A DNA stretch of 29,985 nucleotides from CAZRUA01 sp964603125. Lineage in GTDB: Bacteria > Bacteroidota > Bacteroidia > B-17B0 > Aurantibacillaceae. The notes under the pieces are model-generated. The model saw only the letters and a list, made by a program, of their open reading frames with translations. It was not told the DNA's origin and did not search any database. Both the position numbers and the translations under genes were made by a program. The stretch covers positions 1 to 29,985 of the forward strand of contig CAZRUA010000037.1 in assembly GCA_964603125.1 (NCBI GenBank), given 5' to 3'. Positions within the stretch are counted from its first letter, which is position 1. Each line of letters begins with the position of its first letter. Positions 8,283 to 15,199 of the stretch are shown here, piece by piece.

Positions 8283-9086
8283 TGGTACATTATTAAATGC
8301 AAAACTTCCAGTCATATCAGTTTGTGTTTGGGCATAAATTCCACTTGAGCTCATTAAATTGATGTCAATGTTTGGAATAGGATCACCAGGAACAGATTGA
8401 GTTAGGTTAGTATGTATTTGTTTTGAACCATATCCAACATCTTCAAACAAGTAGCCGGAAATAACATCAGTACCATTTAGGGGTTGATTTTCTAGTAAGT
8501 TAATATCAGCTGTAAAATTGTTTGAACAGTTGTGATTAATAACTATTGCAGAATCCCATTGTGACGCACCACCGAAATAAGTGCTTATTATGTTAGGATA
8601 AGTAGTTGTGTTTGGATAGCATTTTAAGATATAATTTCCTGCGGGTACAGATGGTAATGTATATTGACCATTGGAATTTAAATTGCTAGTAGCTAAATAT
8701 CCATACATTTTGCCTTGGTTTGCTGTTGAATATAAATAAATGGTTCCATCAGTTACAGGAACTGAGTTGCTTAAAACAGTTCCAGAAATACTTGTTAATG
8801 GTGATACTGTTACTGTATAAGTGAAGGAATTATTGGGAACTGTTGTATTTACTGTAATTGTGTATGTGCCTGCATTACTAAAAGAAACACTTGGATTTTG
8901 AATTGTAGTATCTGAGAAAATAACCGATGTACTAGGATTACTTTGCCAAGAATAGGTAGCGGATGTTTGTGAACATGTGAAAGTATCGTTGCTTAATGCA
9001 CAAACAGAAGACGGACCATTTATTTGAGCGCTTAAATTCAAAAATGAAAGAACGAAGAAGAACACTAAGGTATAGCTGCGAATCAT
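8244..9086 (-). CDS. N-terminal part of a frameshifted secreted protein with Ig-like and carboxypeptidase-regulatory-like domains
   Basis: As read, 280 residues. It begins with a signal peptide (MIRSYTLVFFFVLSFLNLSAQ), then a PKD/Ig-like segment (about 22-95: CALSNDTFTCSQ, TYSWQSNPS, GTYTITVNT). A carboxypeptidase-regulatory-like beta-sandwich follows at about 97-200 (ISGTVLSNSVPVTDGTIYLY, LPSVPAGNYILKCYP), and a second one (VISGYLFEDVG, GSFAFNNVP) is broken off. After NNVPL the frame diverges into HIHFLLIYQV and a TAG. Adding one base restores NNVPLGTYTLFVDIPG and continues to the sorting domain, giving about 411 residues over 7852-9086. The cause may be a true mutation or a sequencing error. 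Confidence 0.8.
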   Translation of the reverse strand: MIRSYTLVFFFVLSFLNLSAQINGPSSVCALSNDTFTCSQTSATYSWQSNPSTSVIFSDTTIQNPSVSFSNAGTYTITVNTTVPNNSFTYTVTVSPLTSISGTVLSNSVPVTDGTIYLYSTANQGKMYGYLATSNLNSNGQYTLPSVPAGNYILKCYPNTTTYPNIISTYFGGASQWDSAIVINHNCSNNFTADINLLENQPLNGTDVISGYLFEDVGYGSKQIHTNLTQSVPGDPIPNIDINLMSSSGIYAQTQTDMTGSFAFNNVPLEHIHFLLIYQV

Positions 9087-9097
9087 GTTTTTTTGTG

Positions 9098-9105
9098 CAA
9101 ATATA
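9098..9105 (-). promoter_or_regulatory. Candidate -7 element for the T9SS cargo gene
   Basis: Minus-strand TATATTTG matches TAnnTTTG exactly and ends 11 bases before the ATG at 9086. No TTG is present 17-23 bases further upstream. Confidence 0.4.
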
Positions 9106-9140
9106 TACCTAATAACTGAAGCGGCGAAATGGTTTAATCT

Positions 9141-10133
9141 TTATAACTTCTCCAACAAACTTTCAGTCATTTTCTCCCAAACACTTTTTCCTAACAAAAC
9201 ACTAAAGCTTGCTTGCACATAAGGACCTGGCTTTAATGGAAATTTTACTCTGCTTAAATCTGTATTCGTGTATTTAAGGTTTTGATAAAATATATATCCA
9301 CCTTCGACTTTTGCTTGCAAAGTGTTTGTGAATTTATATCGCACATTTCCGTAAGCTGCAACATTGGTATAGTTTAGGTTAATACGTTTTTTGTTGTAGT
9401 TAATTCCTGTTCTATAACCATCAGCGCTAATACCCGCAGTTACTAAAAGTTTCTTGTCGTTTTTGTATTGTAAATTTATATTGGCAGGCAAAGTGTAATT
9501 AAAAATAAAATGTTTACCAATAGGTTCGCTTCCTCCAAAAAATGGCGCTGGCACAAAATACCTATCACTGTAAGTTGCCGCAACTCCATAAAAAAAGTTT
9601 CGTTTTAATCCTCTCAAGTGCAATTGTCCTAAAACACCCGAAGCGCGTGGAACAAGCTTGTTCATGGTTTTATCTTGTTCTGAAATAGTCCCTGTTAAGG
9701 AATAAAACATGATGCGATATTTTTTTGTTAATCTTACGCCCATTATTCCTGCTGTTGCTGTATAAAGTCTTTTTGTTGGCAGTGAATCAAAACCTATAAA
9801 ACTTTCCTTAGCTCCAAATCTAATTGTACCCATTGTTTGCGAGGCTTTAATTCGAACGGAATTTTTTAAAATATCTTTTAGTTTAAGACTGGATAAATCT
9901 AGTTTTAAATTGGCATCAAATTTTGATTTAATAGGAAAAGTAAAAAGCACATTCGCATCTTTTTGATGATAATGATTTAGTGTGTCAACAAAATCTGAAT
10001 GGAATATTTGTCGAGCATCGACTTTTATTCTCGGCCTAAAAATCTGTTCTACTTGTTCTAAATCAAAAGTTTGAGCAAAGTTTGTTAAAGGTGTTACTGC
10101 AATTAATGCAAAAAAGAATATGATTTTTCTCAA
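9141..10133 (-). CDS. Predicted outer-membrane beta-barrel protein (possibly DUF6268-like)
   Basis: A secreted protein of about 330 residues. The signal peptide (RKIIFFFALIAVTPLTNFAQ) is followed by long alternating polar/hydrophobic strands with many Tyr and Phe, such as GVAATYSDRYFVPAPFF and VEGGYIFYQNLKYTNTDLS, as in outer-membrane barrels. No ATG is available near the N-terminus. Candidate starts are TTG at 10154 and TTG at 10133, with an in-frame TAA just upstream. A TAAATTTG -7 box covers 10152-10159 and overlaps the first TTG, so 10133 is chosen; it also puts the signal-peptide Arg-Lys right after the start. The function is unknown, and assignment to a particular DUF is from memory of similar proteins, not proven. 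Confidence 0.7.
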   Translation of the reverse strand: MRKIIFFFALIAVTPLTNFAQTFDLEQVEQIFRPRIKVDARQIFHSDFVDTLNHYHQKDANVLFTFPIKSKFDANLKLDLSSLKLKDILKNSVRIKASQTMGTIRFGAKESFIGFDSLPTKRLYTATAGIMGVRLTKKYRIMFYSLTGTISEQDKTMNKLVPRASGVLGQLHLRGLKRNFFYGVAATYSDRYFVPAPFFGGSEPIGKHFIFNYTLPANINLQYKNDKKLLVTAGISADGYRTGINYNKKRINLNYTNVAAYGNVRYKFTNTLQAKVEGGYIFYQNLKYTNTDLSRVKFPLKPGPYVQASFSVLLGKSVWEKMTESLLEKL

Positions 10134-10151
10134 AGTGATATGATATTTATA

Positions 10152-10159
10152 CAAATTTA
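10152..10159 (-). promoter_or_regulatory. Candidate -7 element for the barrel-protein gene
   Basis: Minus-strand TAAATTTG, an exact TAnnTTTG match, ends 18 bases before the TTG start at 10133. It overlaps the alternative TTG at 10154, which argues against that start. No convincing -33 TTG. Confidence 0.4.
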
Positions 10160-10203
10160 CAATCTTGCATTAATGCTAGCACATATTGAGCCAAAATTTA
10201 ACA

Positions 10204-10211
10204 TAAATTTG
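10204..10211 (+). promoter_or_regulatory. Candidate -7 element for the Asp/Asn-hydroxylase-like gene
   Basis: TAAATTTG, an exact TAnnTTTG match, ends only 4 bases before the ATG at 10216. A TTG at 10186-10188 lies 15 bases upstream, slightly closer than usual. If functional, transcription would begin at or beside the start codon. Confidence 0.45.
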
Positions 10212-10215
10212 TATT

Positions 10216-10893
10216 ATGCTTATTGAAAGAACAGAATTAAATCCGAATTGGTTTTATGAACCTATTGATTTTCCAGAACTAAAAGTTTTAGAAGAGAATG
10301 CTCAAGTAATTATTTCTGATTTAAAAAAGTTAATTGAAGCTAAGGTGGATAATTTTTGGTTTAATTCTTATCCTGGTTACGTTTCAAGTACCACAGAAAA
10401 TGCATGGAAGACATTCACATTTCAGTTTTTTACAATTAAAATAAATCGTAATAATGAGTTATGTAAAAGTACCTCAGAAATTTTAAGTAAAATCCCTGAG
10501 TTAATTACCGCTGAATTCTCTTATTTAAAACCACACACACACATTAAACCACATAGAGGTTTTTCGAGAGAGATTTTGCGTGTTCATTTGGGTTTGATAA
10601 TTCCTAAGGAATGTGGAATTAAAGTGGGTGAAGAAACAAGGAACTGGAGTGAAGGTAAACTTTTGATATTAGATGATTCTTTCACGCATGAGGCATGGAA
10701 CAATTCAGATGAAGAGAGGTTTATATTAATGCTCGATATTCCGAATAAAAAATACGGACATACAGCTAAAGAAATTTCTAGTTATAAAATTAATAATATG
10801 ACGGATAAATTTATGCTAGAAACCCTGCCAAAAGAAAAATGGATAGAGTGTTTTAATAAAGGCAATTTCGACTGGATGCAAGAGAATGCTTAG
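10216..10893 (+). CDS. Aspartyl/asparaginyl beta-hydroxylase-family oxygenase (copy 1)
   Basis: A 225-residue protein of the Asp/Asn beta-hydroxylase fold, an Fe(II)- and 2-oxoglutarate-dependent oxygenase family that also includes the lipid A hydroxylase LpxO. The core is visible: HIKPHRG (109-115), RVHLGL (122-127), GEETRNWSEGKLLILDDS (138-155) and HEAWN (158-162). By analogy with the family, H113 and H158 bind iron and R168 helps bind 2-oxoglutarate; there is no HxD carboxylate, which is normal here. It is soluble, with no signal peptide. It converges on a homologue in the adjoining operon, the stop codons overlapping at 10890-10893. The substrate is unknown; the neighbourhood suggests an acyl or glycan intermediate. 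Confidence 0.85.
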   Translation: MLIERTELNPNWFYEPIDFPELKVLEENAQVIISDLKKLIEAKVDNFWFNSYPGYVSSTTENAWKTFTFQFFTIKINRNNELCKSTSEILSKIPELITAEFSYLKPHTHIKPHRGFSREILRVHLGLIIPKECGIKVGEETRNWSEGKLLILDDSFTHEAWNNSDEERFILMLDIPNKKYGHTAKEISSYKINNMTDKFMLETLPKEKWIECFNKGNFDWMQENA

Positions 10894-11630
10894 AAGATTT
10901 TAAAAGCATTAGCAGCCCAAAGTCCAATTCTTATAAAGGGTACAAAGCAAGGTGAAATAAACTGGAAGAATTTAATTGGAAGTTTTTGTAATAGCTTATT
11001 TTTCTCTACACGTTTTTGAAGAAACAAAGAGGTTAGTACGGTAGAACAAATCCACTTTTTTTTGTAAGCAAATTCATCTCTTACTACATCAAATAAAAAA
11101 ATATATCTGTTTTCTCTTGTTTTATTCCAAGCTTCATGATTATGAGCGTCAACAAAAATAATCATCTTACCTTGTTCCCAACTTCTTTTCTCATCACCAA
11201 CTCTAAAGCCAATTTCAGGAAGTTGTCCCGGAATGCTAAGCCCCAAGTGACATCTAAAAATAGCATTAGTATCTCCACAATGAGGTAAAATATTACTATT
11301 TGCTTCAAGTAAGTTAAATGAGGCTGATACAATATTTGGATATTTATCAATTAACGCGGTGGTTTTTGGAAAATGTTTTTGATTTTTAAAAAGTCTAACA
11401 CTCCATGTTCTTATTGAAATTGTTCTCCAAACATTTTTTCGATTTACCATCGATGTACTGAAATAGCTTTCTAAATCGTTTGTTTTGAGGTAAGCTAAAA
11501 GTTCTTCGTTAATAATATTAAAATTAGCCATTACATCTTTTGCCCACTCATAATTGTTAGGTTCAAAAAAATGCGGTTCGTTTCCTTTGTAGGTTAAACT
11601 ATAGTCGTAAAGGCTAAACCAGGCTTTCAT
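10890..11630 (-). CDS. Aspartyl/asparaginyl beta-hydroxylase-family oxygenase (copy 2, last gene of the acyl operon)
   Basis: A 246-residue homologue of the convergent gene at 10216-10893. It shares LPHCGD (H117), RCHLGL (126-131), RVGDEKRSWEQGKMI (143-157) and HEAWN (165-169) with a following Arg, so the Fe(II)/2-oxoglutarate site looks intact. Unlike copy 1 it ends in a basic then hydrophobic/aromatic tail (about 207-246, LPIKFFQFISPCFVPFIR) that may associate with the membrane. Its ATG at 11630 overlaps the end of the GNAT gene by 17 bases, tying it to the operon. LpxO in the same family hydroxylates acyl chains, so 2-hydroxylation of an acyl group made by this operon is a reasonable but unproven idea. 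Confidence 0.85.
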   Translation of the reverse strand: MKAWFSLYDYSLTYKGNEPHFFEPNNYEWAKDVMANFNIINEELLAYLKTNDLESYFSTSMVNRKNVWRTISIRTWSVRLFKNQKHFPKTTALIDKYPNIVSASFNLLEANSNILPHCGDTNAIFRCHLGLSIPGQLPEIGFRVGDEKRSWEQGKMIIFVDAHNHEAWNKTRENRYIFLFDVVRDEFAYKKKWICSTVLTSLFLQKRVEKNKLLQKLPIKFFQFISPCFVPFIRIGLWAANAFKIF

Positions 11631-12252
11631 TAATATTTTTTTTAATTAATAAATTATTAATTTGTTCTAAGTTAATTTCGGAAGGTTCTCCATAAAGCCT
11701 TACTTCTGCATTGTCTTTTGTGTGAAAGGCAGCGGCTTTGTTTATTTTTGAACCACGTTTTAAATATACATCTTTGCTTAACTTATACAATTGATTTAAA
11801 TCATTTTCCTGATTAGGTTCTATCTCATAGCCCAACATTAAATTATAATTAATGGATGTGGTGTTAGTTTTTAGAATTCTTATATAGGAATATTCGAAAC
11901 CTTGAAGGGTTTTAAAAATAAAGTTTATTAAGCACAAGCTTGCAAAGGCGGGAACATAGCTGTCTAAATATTTTTTATCCCAAATAAATATTCCTCCTTC
12001 GGCACTATTAGCTCCATCTTTGTATCCTTTCACATTTATTAAACCAACTTTGTTGTTTTCATAATTAATAATAAAGTAGTAATGGTATTTGTTATTAACT
12101 GTACTAAACCATTTTTTTTGCATTTCTGGAGTTATGTAATCTCTATACTCCATTTGATTTCTAATATGAGGTTGATTTCTCCAATATCGAACCAATTCAA
12201 TTTCCGATTCAAGTAAACGAGTTAGTTTGATATTGTATTGTTCAAGAATCAT
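11614..12252 (-). CDS. GNAT-family N-acyltransferase (PseH/RimJ-like)
   Basis: A 212-residue protein. The opening IKLTRLLESEIELVRYWRN, followed by an N-terminal pair of helices and EMQKKWF, is typical of the PseH/RimJ/RimL branch of GNAT enzymes. Many in polysaccharide loci acylate an amino group of a nucleotide-activated amino sugar. The central strand region (YYFIINYENNKVGLINVKGY, AEGGIFIWDKKYLDS) and the C-terminal NLMLGYEIE segment fit the acyl-CoA/acyl-ACP binding fold; the pyrophosphate loop is not clear-cut. The ATG at 12250-12252 overlaps, as ATGA, the stop of the extended glycosyltransferase frame. In this operon it is the best candidate for transferring the ACP-built acyl group, which is inference. 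Confidence 0.75.
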   Translation of the reverse strand: MILEQYNIKLTRLLESEIELVRYWRNQPHIRNQMEYRDYITPEMQKKWFSTVNNKYHYYFIINYENNKVGLINVKGYKDGANSAEGGIFIWDKKYLDSYVPAFASLCLINFIFKTLQGFEYSYIRILKTNTTSINYNLMLGYEIEPNQENDLNQLYKLSKDVYLKRGSKINKAAAFHTKDNAEVRLYGEPSEINLEQINNLLIKKNINESLV

Positions 12253-12359
12253 ATTACTTCATCCTCACTATAAATGGGCACGTTAATTTGAGCTTTTAAT
12301 GCTTTACTCAAGTATTCTGCTATAACAGCCAAACAAATCATAACTAAACCTCAAGAGAA
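12249..12359 (-). other. C-terminal continuation of the GT2 glycosyltransferase beyond in-frame TGA codons
   Basis: Directly after the TGA that ends the 268-residue glycosyltransferase, the same frame reads F-S-TGA-GLVMICLAVIAEYLSKAL and then KAQINVPIYSEDEVI. It ends in a TGA at 12249-12251 that overlaps the next gene's ATG. The two TGA codons are at 12360-12362 and 12351-12353. The continuation is the second membrane helix and cytoplasmic tail expected of DPM1/GtrB-like GT2 enzymes, and it restores a length of 305 residues. This is the only gap in an otherwise overlapping operon, so the region is best seen as coding sequence now interrupted or recoded. Confidence 0.75.
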
Positions 12360-13166
12360 TCAGATAGAAACAATGATTGTTGCAAAACCTTCAACAGGTA
12401 TGTTTAGCATAAACTTCTTTATCATAAAATAAGTTCCAATGATAAAGTTAACTAAAGCTAAACCAACACCTAAAAATTTTACCACTTTTAATGGGAAGGT
12501 ACTCGACAAAAAAATTAAATTACCGCTTAATTTAAATAATCCAGAAAGGTTATACCTTGATTTTTGTAATGGGTTTGGATTAGTGTTTACATTTACAAAA
12601 GCTAGTTTGTTAGTATACCACAACAATGCTTCATCAATAAAAACAAAATGCGATTTATTTTGTAATATTTTTTTTGCTACACTTGTTTTTATAAGTCTAT
12701 AACTAGAACCTTTGCATTGATTTTCACCTTCAACTAACCTTGAAATTGATTTAAAAAATTCACTTAAAAATTTCCTATACCAAGAGCTAGTTTTTTTGTT
12801 GAACTGCGCATATACTAAATCAAAGTTTTGATTTTGATTTTTTTCAATGAGATTTAAAATTTCTTTAGGCTCTACTTCGTTGTCATCATCAAGTGTTATA
12901 ATCCAGTTATTTTTGGCATGTTCTATACCGCAAATTACTGCGGAATGTTGCCCGTAATTTTTTGATAAACGAACAGCTTTTATTTTAGTATGGTATTCTT
13001 TTTTTAAGTTTAAAATTTCTTCCCAGCTATTATCTTTACTACCGTCATCTACCAATATTAGTTCAAAATCTAATGATTGCAGTTGATTAAAAATAGAATC
13101 AACAACTTTTCTTATTGAACTTTGCGCTTGGTAAACAGGTATAATTATCGAGTAGTTTGTTTCCAT
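12360..13166 (-). CDS. Membrane-anchored GT2 family glycosyltransferase (DPM1/GtrB/ArnC-like), interrupted at the C-terminus
   Basis: As read, 268 residues. The GT-A catalytic domain starts with SIIIPVYQAQ and has the nucleotide-binding VDDGS (D40-D41), KNYGQHSAV (69-77) and the metal-binding LDDDNEVEP (D93-D95). The acceptor-side QCKGSSYRLI segment and the basic SRYNLSGLFKLSG stretch precede the membrane region. One helix remains (about 225-247, VVKFLGVGLALVNFIIG), after which the frame stops in the second helix. Relatives move a sugar from UDP- or GDP-sugar to polyprenyl phosphate on the cytoplasmic face. The gene overlaps the SDR gene by 1 base. Four Trp codons inside it are TGG. Whether the protein works without the last helix is uncertain. 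Confidence 0.85.
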   Translation of the reverse strand: METNYSIIIPVYQAQSSIRKVVDSIFNQLQSLDFELILVDDGSKDNSWEEILNLKKEYHTKIKAVRLSKNYGQHSAVICGIEHAKNNWIITLDDDNEVEPKEILNLIEKNQNQNFDLVYAQFNKKTSSWYRKFLSEFFKSISRLVEGENQCKGSSYRLIKTSVAKKILQNKSHFVFIDEALLWYTNKLAFVNVNTNPNPLQKSRYNLSGLFKLSGNLIFLSSTFPLKVVKFLGVGLALVNFIIGTYFMIKKFMLNIPVEGFATIIVSI

Positions 13167-13903
13167 TATTTTTTGCTACTTAAAACTAAACCGCCATCCA
13201 TTTTAATACAAGTGCCAGTAATCCATTTCGATTTATCAGATAATAAAAAAGTAATGGCATTTGCAACATCTTCGGGTTCACCAAATCCTAATGGATATTG
13301 TTTTTCATAATTATCTATTTCTTCTTGAGTGGAAGCTTTTATAGTTTCTTCAAAAATTTTGGTTTTTACCAAAGCGGGTTGCAAAACATTAGCACGAATT
13401 TTTTTTGATGACAATTCTAATGCTAAATTTCTACTATATGCTTCAATAGCAGCTTTTGAACTTACATAAAGTGAACCACCAAAATAAGGATGCTCGGTTG
13501 AAATGCTTGAAATAAAAACAATGGATGAGTTAGCATTGATTTTATTTTTTTGTAATAAAGCAGACGTTAAAAGAACGGGCGCATTAAAATTGATTTGAAA
13601 TATTTCATCAATGTGTTTTTGAGCAATAAATTTTGCTGGAACAGGGCTCACTATTCCGGCTGAATGAACCAAGCCGTCAATCTTTTCAATCTCTGAAACT
13701 AATTTTGTAATATTATTAGAGTTAGTTAAATCGCCTGTAAATAAATTGCATTTAGAACCAATTATTTTTTTTAGTTCGTTAAGCTCATTCTCATTTCTAC
13801 CACAAGCTATAATAGTAGCTCCCATTTCGGATGCTTGAATAGCAGCTTGTTTTCCAATTCCTGAACTAGCGCCAGTTATTAATATGTTTTTTCCGTTCAA
13901 CAT
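13166..13903 (-). CDS. SDR-family oxidoreductase, FabG-like 3-ketoacyl-ACP reductase candidate
   Basis: A classical short-chain dehydrogenase/reductase of 245 residues. The cofactor motif TGASSGIG (10-17) is followed by CGRN (34-37), which fits NADP(H). The catalytic tetrad is complete: N105, S133, Y146 and K150 (YVSSK). The C-terminal WITGTCIKMDGG motif is that of FabG-like reductases. It overlaps the flanking KAS III and glycosyltransferase genes by 1 base each (TAATG junctions). Beside two ketosynthases and a carrier protein it most likely reduces a 3-ketoacyl-ACP to 3-hydroxyacyl-ACP; a sugar-nucleotide role is the alternative. Confidence 0.85.
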   Translation of the reverse strand: MLNGKNILITGASSGIGKQAAIQASEMGATIIACGRNENELNELKKIIGSKCNLFTGDLTNSNNITKLVSEIEKIDGLVHSAGIVSPVPAKFIAQKHIDEIFQINFNAPVLLTSALLQKNKINANSSIVFISSISTEHPYFGGSLYVSSKAAIEAYSRNLALELSSKKIRANVLQPALVKTKIFEETIKASTQEEIDNYEKQYPLGFGEPEDVANAITFLLSDKSKWITGTCIKMDGGLVLSSKK

Positions 13904-14964
13904 TAATTATATTCTATCAAATCTACCACTTTTAATTCGTTTGTTTCAATTATCGCACTTCCCCATGAAAATCCTACACCAAATCCACTAAGCAATAATT
14001 TTAGTTTTTTGGTTTTTAATTCGTTTTTAATGCAATGTGTTAAGGTTAATGGTATTGAAGCCGAACTAGTGTTGCCAAACTTATCTATTGAGTACGGTAC
14101 TTTTTCCTTTTGAGTTATTTTGAGTTTTTTTCTCACACTTTCATTCATCAATTTATTTGCTTGATGAAAAATAAAAAAGTCAAAATTGTCTAAGTTATCA
14201 TCACTAAATTTCAATAAATCATTTACGTTTGGAGCAACTTCTCTTAAGCTAAAATTAAAAACTTCAATACCATCCAATTGAAGATTTTTTGGCGCTCGTT
14301 CGATACCTTCTTCAATTTTAGTTGTAATAAAAGATTTTTCTGTGAAGAAGTTTCTGCATCCACCATGAGGTATTTTTATTGCTTCTTCGCCACTTCCATC
14401 TGATTGTAAATTGAAGTAACTAGTTTTAGCTTTTTCATTATATGTTAATGCTGTTGCAGTAACCCCATCTCCAAATAAGGGGTAAGTACTCTTATCTCTA
14501 TAATTAGTTGAGAGGGTTGATTTATCTCCTACAACTAAAAGTGCTTTTTTAAAGTTACCTGTTGAAACTAAATTGCTAATTACTGAAAGACCGTAAATAT
14601 AACCCGAGCATCCAAGATTTAAATCGAATGCCATACATGATTTAGATAATCCTAATTTGTTTTGAAGTAAAATACTTGTTGCGGGTAAAAAGTAATCGGG
14701 TGATTGTGTTACAAAAACAATACAATCAATTTCGCTTTTATCCCAGTTTAGTTTTTCAATTAAATATTGACTAGCCTGAGCACCTAAATCAAGTGCAGTG
14801 GTTTTTTCATCTGCAACTCTTCTTTCTTCAATACCAGTACTTTTAATAAATAATTCTCTTTCTTCAATGGAAATGTATTCGTAATCCATTGATTTCTCAA
14901 TGTGTTTCGGTACGCAAGACACAATTCCTTCAATAGAAACATTATTTATTTTTAAAAATGCCAT
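13903..14964 (-). CDS. 3-oxoacyl-ACP synthase III (KAS III/FabH-like), second copy
   Basis: A 353-residue thiolase-fold condensing enzyme. The KAS III triad is intact: C119 in NLGCSGYIYGL, H267 in FHQANKLM and N298 in FGNTSSASIPL. The region around TGIEERR (43-49), the FGDGVTA motif and the C-terminal SGFGVGFSWGSA also match. KAS III enzymes condense an acyl-CoA primer with malonyl-ACP. Because a second KAS III, a dedicated ACP and a reductase sit in the same operon, this copy is probably specialised rather than the housekeeping FabH. Start ATG at 14964 overlaps the ACP stop by 1 base. Confidence 0.9.
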   Translation of the reverse strand: MAFLKINNVSIEGIVSCVPKHIEKSMDYEYISIEERELFIKSTGIEERRVADEKTTALDLGAQASQYLIEKLNWDKSEIDCIVFVTQSPDYFLPATSILLQNKLGLSKSCMAFDLNLGCSGYIYGLSVISNLVSTGNFKKALLVVGDKSTLSTNYRDKSTYPLFGDGVTATALTYNEKAKTSYFNLQSDGSGEEAIKIPHGGCRNFFTEKSFITTKIEEGIERAPKNLQLDGIEVFNFSLREVAPNVNDLLKFSDDNLDNFDFFIFHQANKLMNESVRKKLKITQKEKVPYSIDKFGNTSSASIPLTLTHCIKNELKTKKLKLLLSGFGVGFSWGSAIIETNELKVVDLIEYN

Positions 14965-15197
14965 TAGCTTTTTTTACTCATTACTAAAGAATATAAATCG
15001 TTTACAGTTGAAGTATTTTTTAATTCAGCCGCATTTAAAGTAACATCAAAATTAGCATCGATAAATGCAATAATAATTAGTGCATACATGCTACTCCAAT
15101 TTTTAATATCTCTGTAATGAGTTTCTGGAGTAACTGTTCCTGGTTCAACATCCTCAAATTCGGCCTCAAGCGCTTTTGTAAATTCTTGTAAATCCAT
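14964..15197 (-). CDS. Dedicated acyl carrier protein
   Basis: A 77-residue acidic four-helix carrier protein. The phosphopantetheine attachment motif is WSSM (34-37), corresponding to the usual DSL/DSM with S36 as the modified serine. It is followed by the conserved helix (ALIIIAFIDANFDV). The start at 15197 is preferred over an in-frame ATG at 15227: it begins 2 bases after the preceding stop, matches the normal ACP N-terminus (MDLQEF), and avoids a 28-base overlap. It lies between the two KAS III genes, so it is probably their private carrier, which requires a phosphopantetheinyl transferase encoded elsewhere. Confidence 0.88.
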   Translation of the reverse strand: MDLQEFTKALEAEFEDVEPGTVTPETHYRDIKNWSSMYALIIIAFIDANFDVTLNAAELKNTSTVNDLYSLVMSKKS

Positions 15198-15199
15198 AT

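Noticed and set aside
12351..12362. Selenocysteine at the two TGA codons of the glycosyltransferase
   Set aside because: Two TGA within four codons inside a hydrophobic helix, no visible SECIS-like hairpin, and no Cys expected there in this family; Trp or Gly is the expected residue.
12439..12702. Plus-strand open frame opposite the glycosyltransferase
   Set aside because: It mirrors the GT2 membrane and acceptor region and has no protein features of its own.
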